DNA from: Bermanella sp051277445
GTDB lineage: Bacteria > Pseudomonadota > Gammaproteobacteria > Pseudomonadales > Oceanobacteraceae
Direction of reading: 5' to 3'
Assembly (NCBI GenBank): GCA_051277445.1
Contig: JBNMQC010000057.1
Span: 1 to 12,834 of the forward strand
Length of the DNA stretch: 12,834 nt
Part shown: positions 11,942 to 12,834 of the stretch, piece after piece
How the letters are laid out: every line of letters starts with the position of its first letter
Position numbering within the stretch: the first letter of the stretch is position 1
Notes under the pieces: generated by a model
What the model saw: the letters and a program-made list of their open reading frames with translations, nothing else
Database searches by the model: none
What the model was told of the DNA's origin: nothing
Position numbers and translations under genes: made by a program

Positions 11942-12834
11942 ATGAGTCAGCATTCAAACAAAGGCCTGTCTAGGCGCAACCTGATTAAAGGCGGTATTGG
12001 TTTAGCCGCAGTGGGCGGTCTTGCTTGGGCAAGGCCTGCCGACCAAGGTGAAGCGAACCACAGTGCGTACTTTCAAAGTATGAGTCAGTCATTGCATAAC
12101 CATAACGTGGCAACACCATCGCTTGTGGTCGATAAAACCATCATGGGCAACAACATTCAGACCTTGGTTCGACACCTAAAAAGCCGTTTTGACTATCGTA
12201 TTGTGGCCAAGTCTTTGCCGTCCATTGAGATGTTGAAATGGACAATGGCCCAAGCCGACACACAAAAACTCATGGTGTTTCATCAACCGTTTTTAAGTCT
12301 AGTGGCGAATGAAATCCCGCAAGCGGATGTGCTCATGGGTAAGCCCATGCCCATCGCCGCCGTGGAAACCTTTTATAACGACTTAGTAGAAAAGAAGACA
12401 CCGTTTGATTCGCAAACTCAATTGCAGTGGCTGCTGGACTCGCAACATCGACTGCTGCAATACGCTCAGCTGGCAAAGGGAATCAAACAACACCTTAATA
12501 TTAATATTGAACTGGATATCGGCTTACACCGCGGTGGGGTGAATAACGATAGCGAGTTGATCGCGATGCTCGATATCATCGAGCAAAATGAATATCTGGC
12601 ATTTTCGGGTTTTATGGGGTATGAGCCTCATATTGGAAAAGTTCCCGGCGACCCAATAAGCCATCGTGATCAAGCCATGAACATCTATCGCAACTACGTG
12701 GCACTGGCTGAAAAACACTTAGGGCGCAGCGTACAGGACTTAACGTTAAACGCAGCAGGTAGCCCAACCTACCAGTATTATAACGAAGGAGAAGCAAGTG
12801 CTTGGCCCATGAATGAACTCAGTTCAGGGTCGTG
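11942..12834 (+). CDS. Tat-exported PLP-dependent enzyme of the DSD1/alanine racemase N-terminal type (partial)
   Basis: The first 297 codons of a gene that runs off the right edge; I translated the frame and found no stop. A Tat signal opens it: SRRNLIKGG at 10-18 followed by a glycine/alanine-rich core. The mature part begins like fold-type III PLP enzymes: TPSLVVDKTIMGNNIQTL, then YRIVAKSLPS, whose Lys90 is at the expected Schiff-base position, and later IELDIGLHRGGV and FSGFMGYEPH, which resemble D-threonine aldolase and D-serine dehydratase-like (DSD1) proteins. The C-terminal domain, including any metal-binding His/Cys, is outside the window, so racemase, aldolase and dehydratase cannot be told apart. 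AAAGGTGA (11931-11938) is a good ribosome binding site. The 31-base gap after the flavoprotein indicates one operon. Confidence 0.82.
   Translation, partial: MSQHSNKGLSRRNLIKGGIGLAAVGGLAWARPADQGEANHSAYFQSMSQSLHNHNVATPSLVVDKTIMGNNIQTLVRHLKSRFDYRIVAKSLPSIEMLKWTMAQADTQKLMVFHQPFLSLVANEIPQADVLMGKPMPIAAVETFYNDLVEKKTPFDSQTQLQWLLDSQHRLLQYAQLAKGIKQHLNINIELDIGLHRGGVNNDSELIAMLDIIEQNEYLAFSGFMGYEPHIGKVPGDPISHRDQAMNIYRNYVALAEKHLGRSVQDLTLNAAGSPTYQYYNEGEASAWPMNELSSGS

Overview
This window looks like an ordinary chromosomal segment of a gammaproteobacterium, probably a marine, respiring one. The evidence is a TrmA and a TesB that resemble their E. coli counterparts over their full length, a tRNA-Pro(GGG) close to the E. 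coli gene, a 7TM-DISM sensor kinase, a c5-type cytochrome lipoprotein and Tat-exported oxidoreductases. By eye the base composition is moderate and even. I see no insertion sequence, integrase, phage gene or CRISPR array. The genus cannot be fixed from the sequence alone.

Layout, left half. An AraC-family regulator (+) converges on an NADPH-dependent FMN reductase (-). The reductase is divergent from a secreted class-3 lipase (+), and a perfect palindrome lies in their shared intergenic region. The lipase converges on a TetR-family repressor (-). The repressor is divergent from an AhpD-like carboxymuconolactone-decarboxylase-family protein (+), and two tandem palindromes lie across both candidate promoters. 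Next comes a tRNA-Pro(GGG) whose 5' end directly abuts a 12-bp hairpin, followed by two small minus-strand genes. One is a possible zinc-binding protein; the other is an unrecognised protein with a Fur-box-like site upstream. Then comes trmA (-) with a clear intrinsic terminator.

Layout, right half. Divergent from trmA is tesB (+), an acyl-CoA thioesterase whose candidate promoter carries a PsrA-type fatty-acid operator. A one-helix membrane protein (-) and a 424-base gene-free stretch follow. The final block is all on the plus strand: a 7TM-DISM/PAS/HATPase sensor protein in which lysine replaces the phospho-acceptor histidine, then a tight run of three exported proteins. These are a cytochrome c5-type lipoprotein, a Tat-exported D-arabinono-1,4-lactone-oxidase-family flavoprotein, and a Tat-exported PLP enzyme of the DSD1/alanine-racemase-N type that runs off the window.

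How the genes may work together. The last three genes look like a periplasmic redox module: a flavoenzyme oxidises a small polar substrate and passes electrons to the anchored cytochrome, while a PLP enzyme acts in the same compartment. This is an inference from targeting signals and gene order. It and the histidine-less kinase next to it are the most unusual content here. The rest is housekeeping (trmA, tesB, tRNA) and small regulator/target pairs for stress or lipid metabolism.
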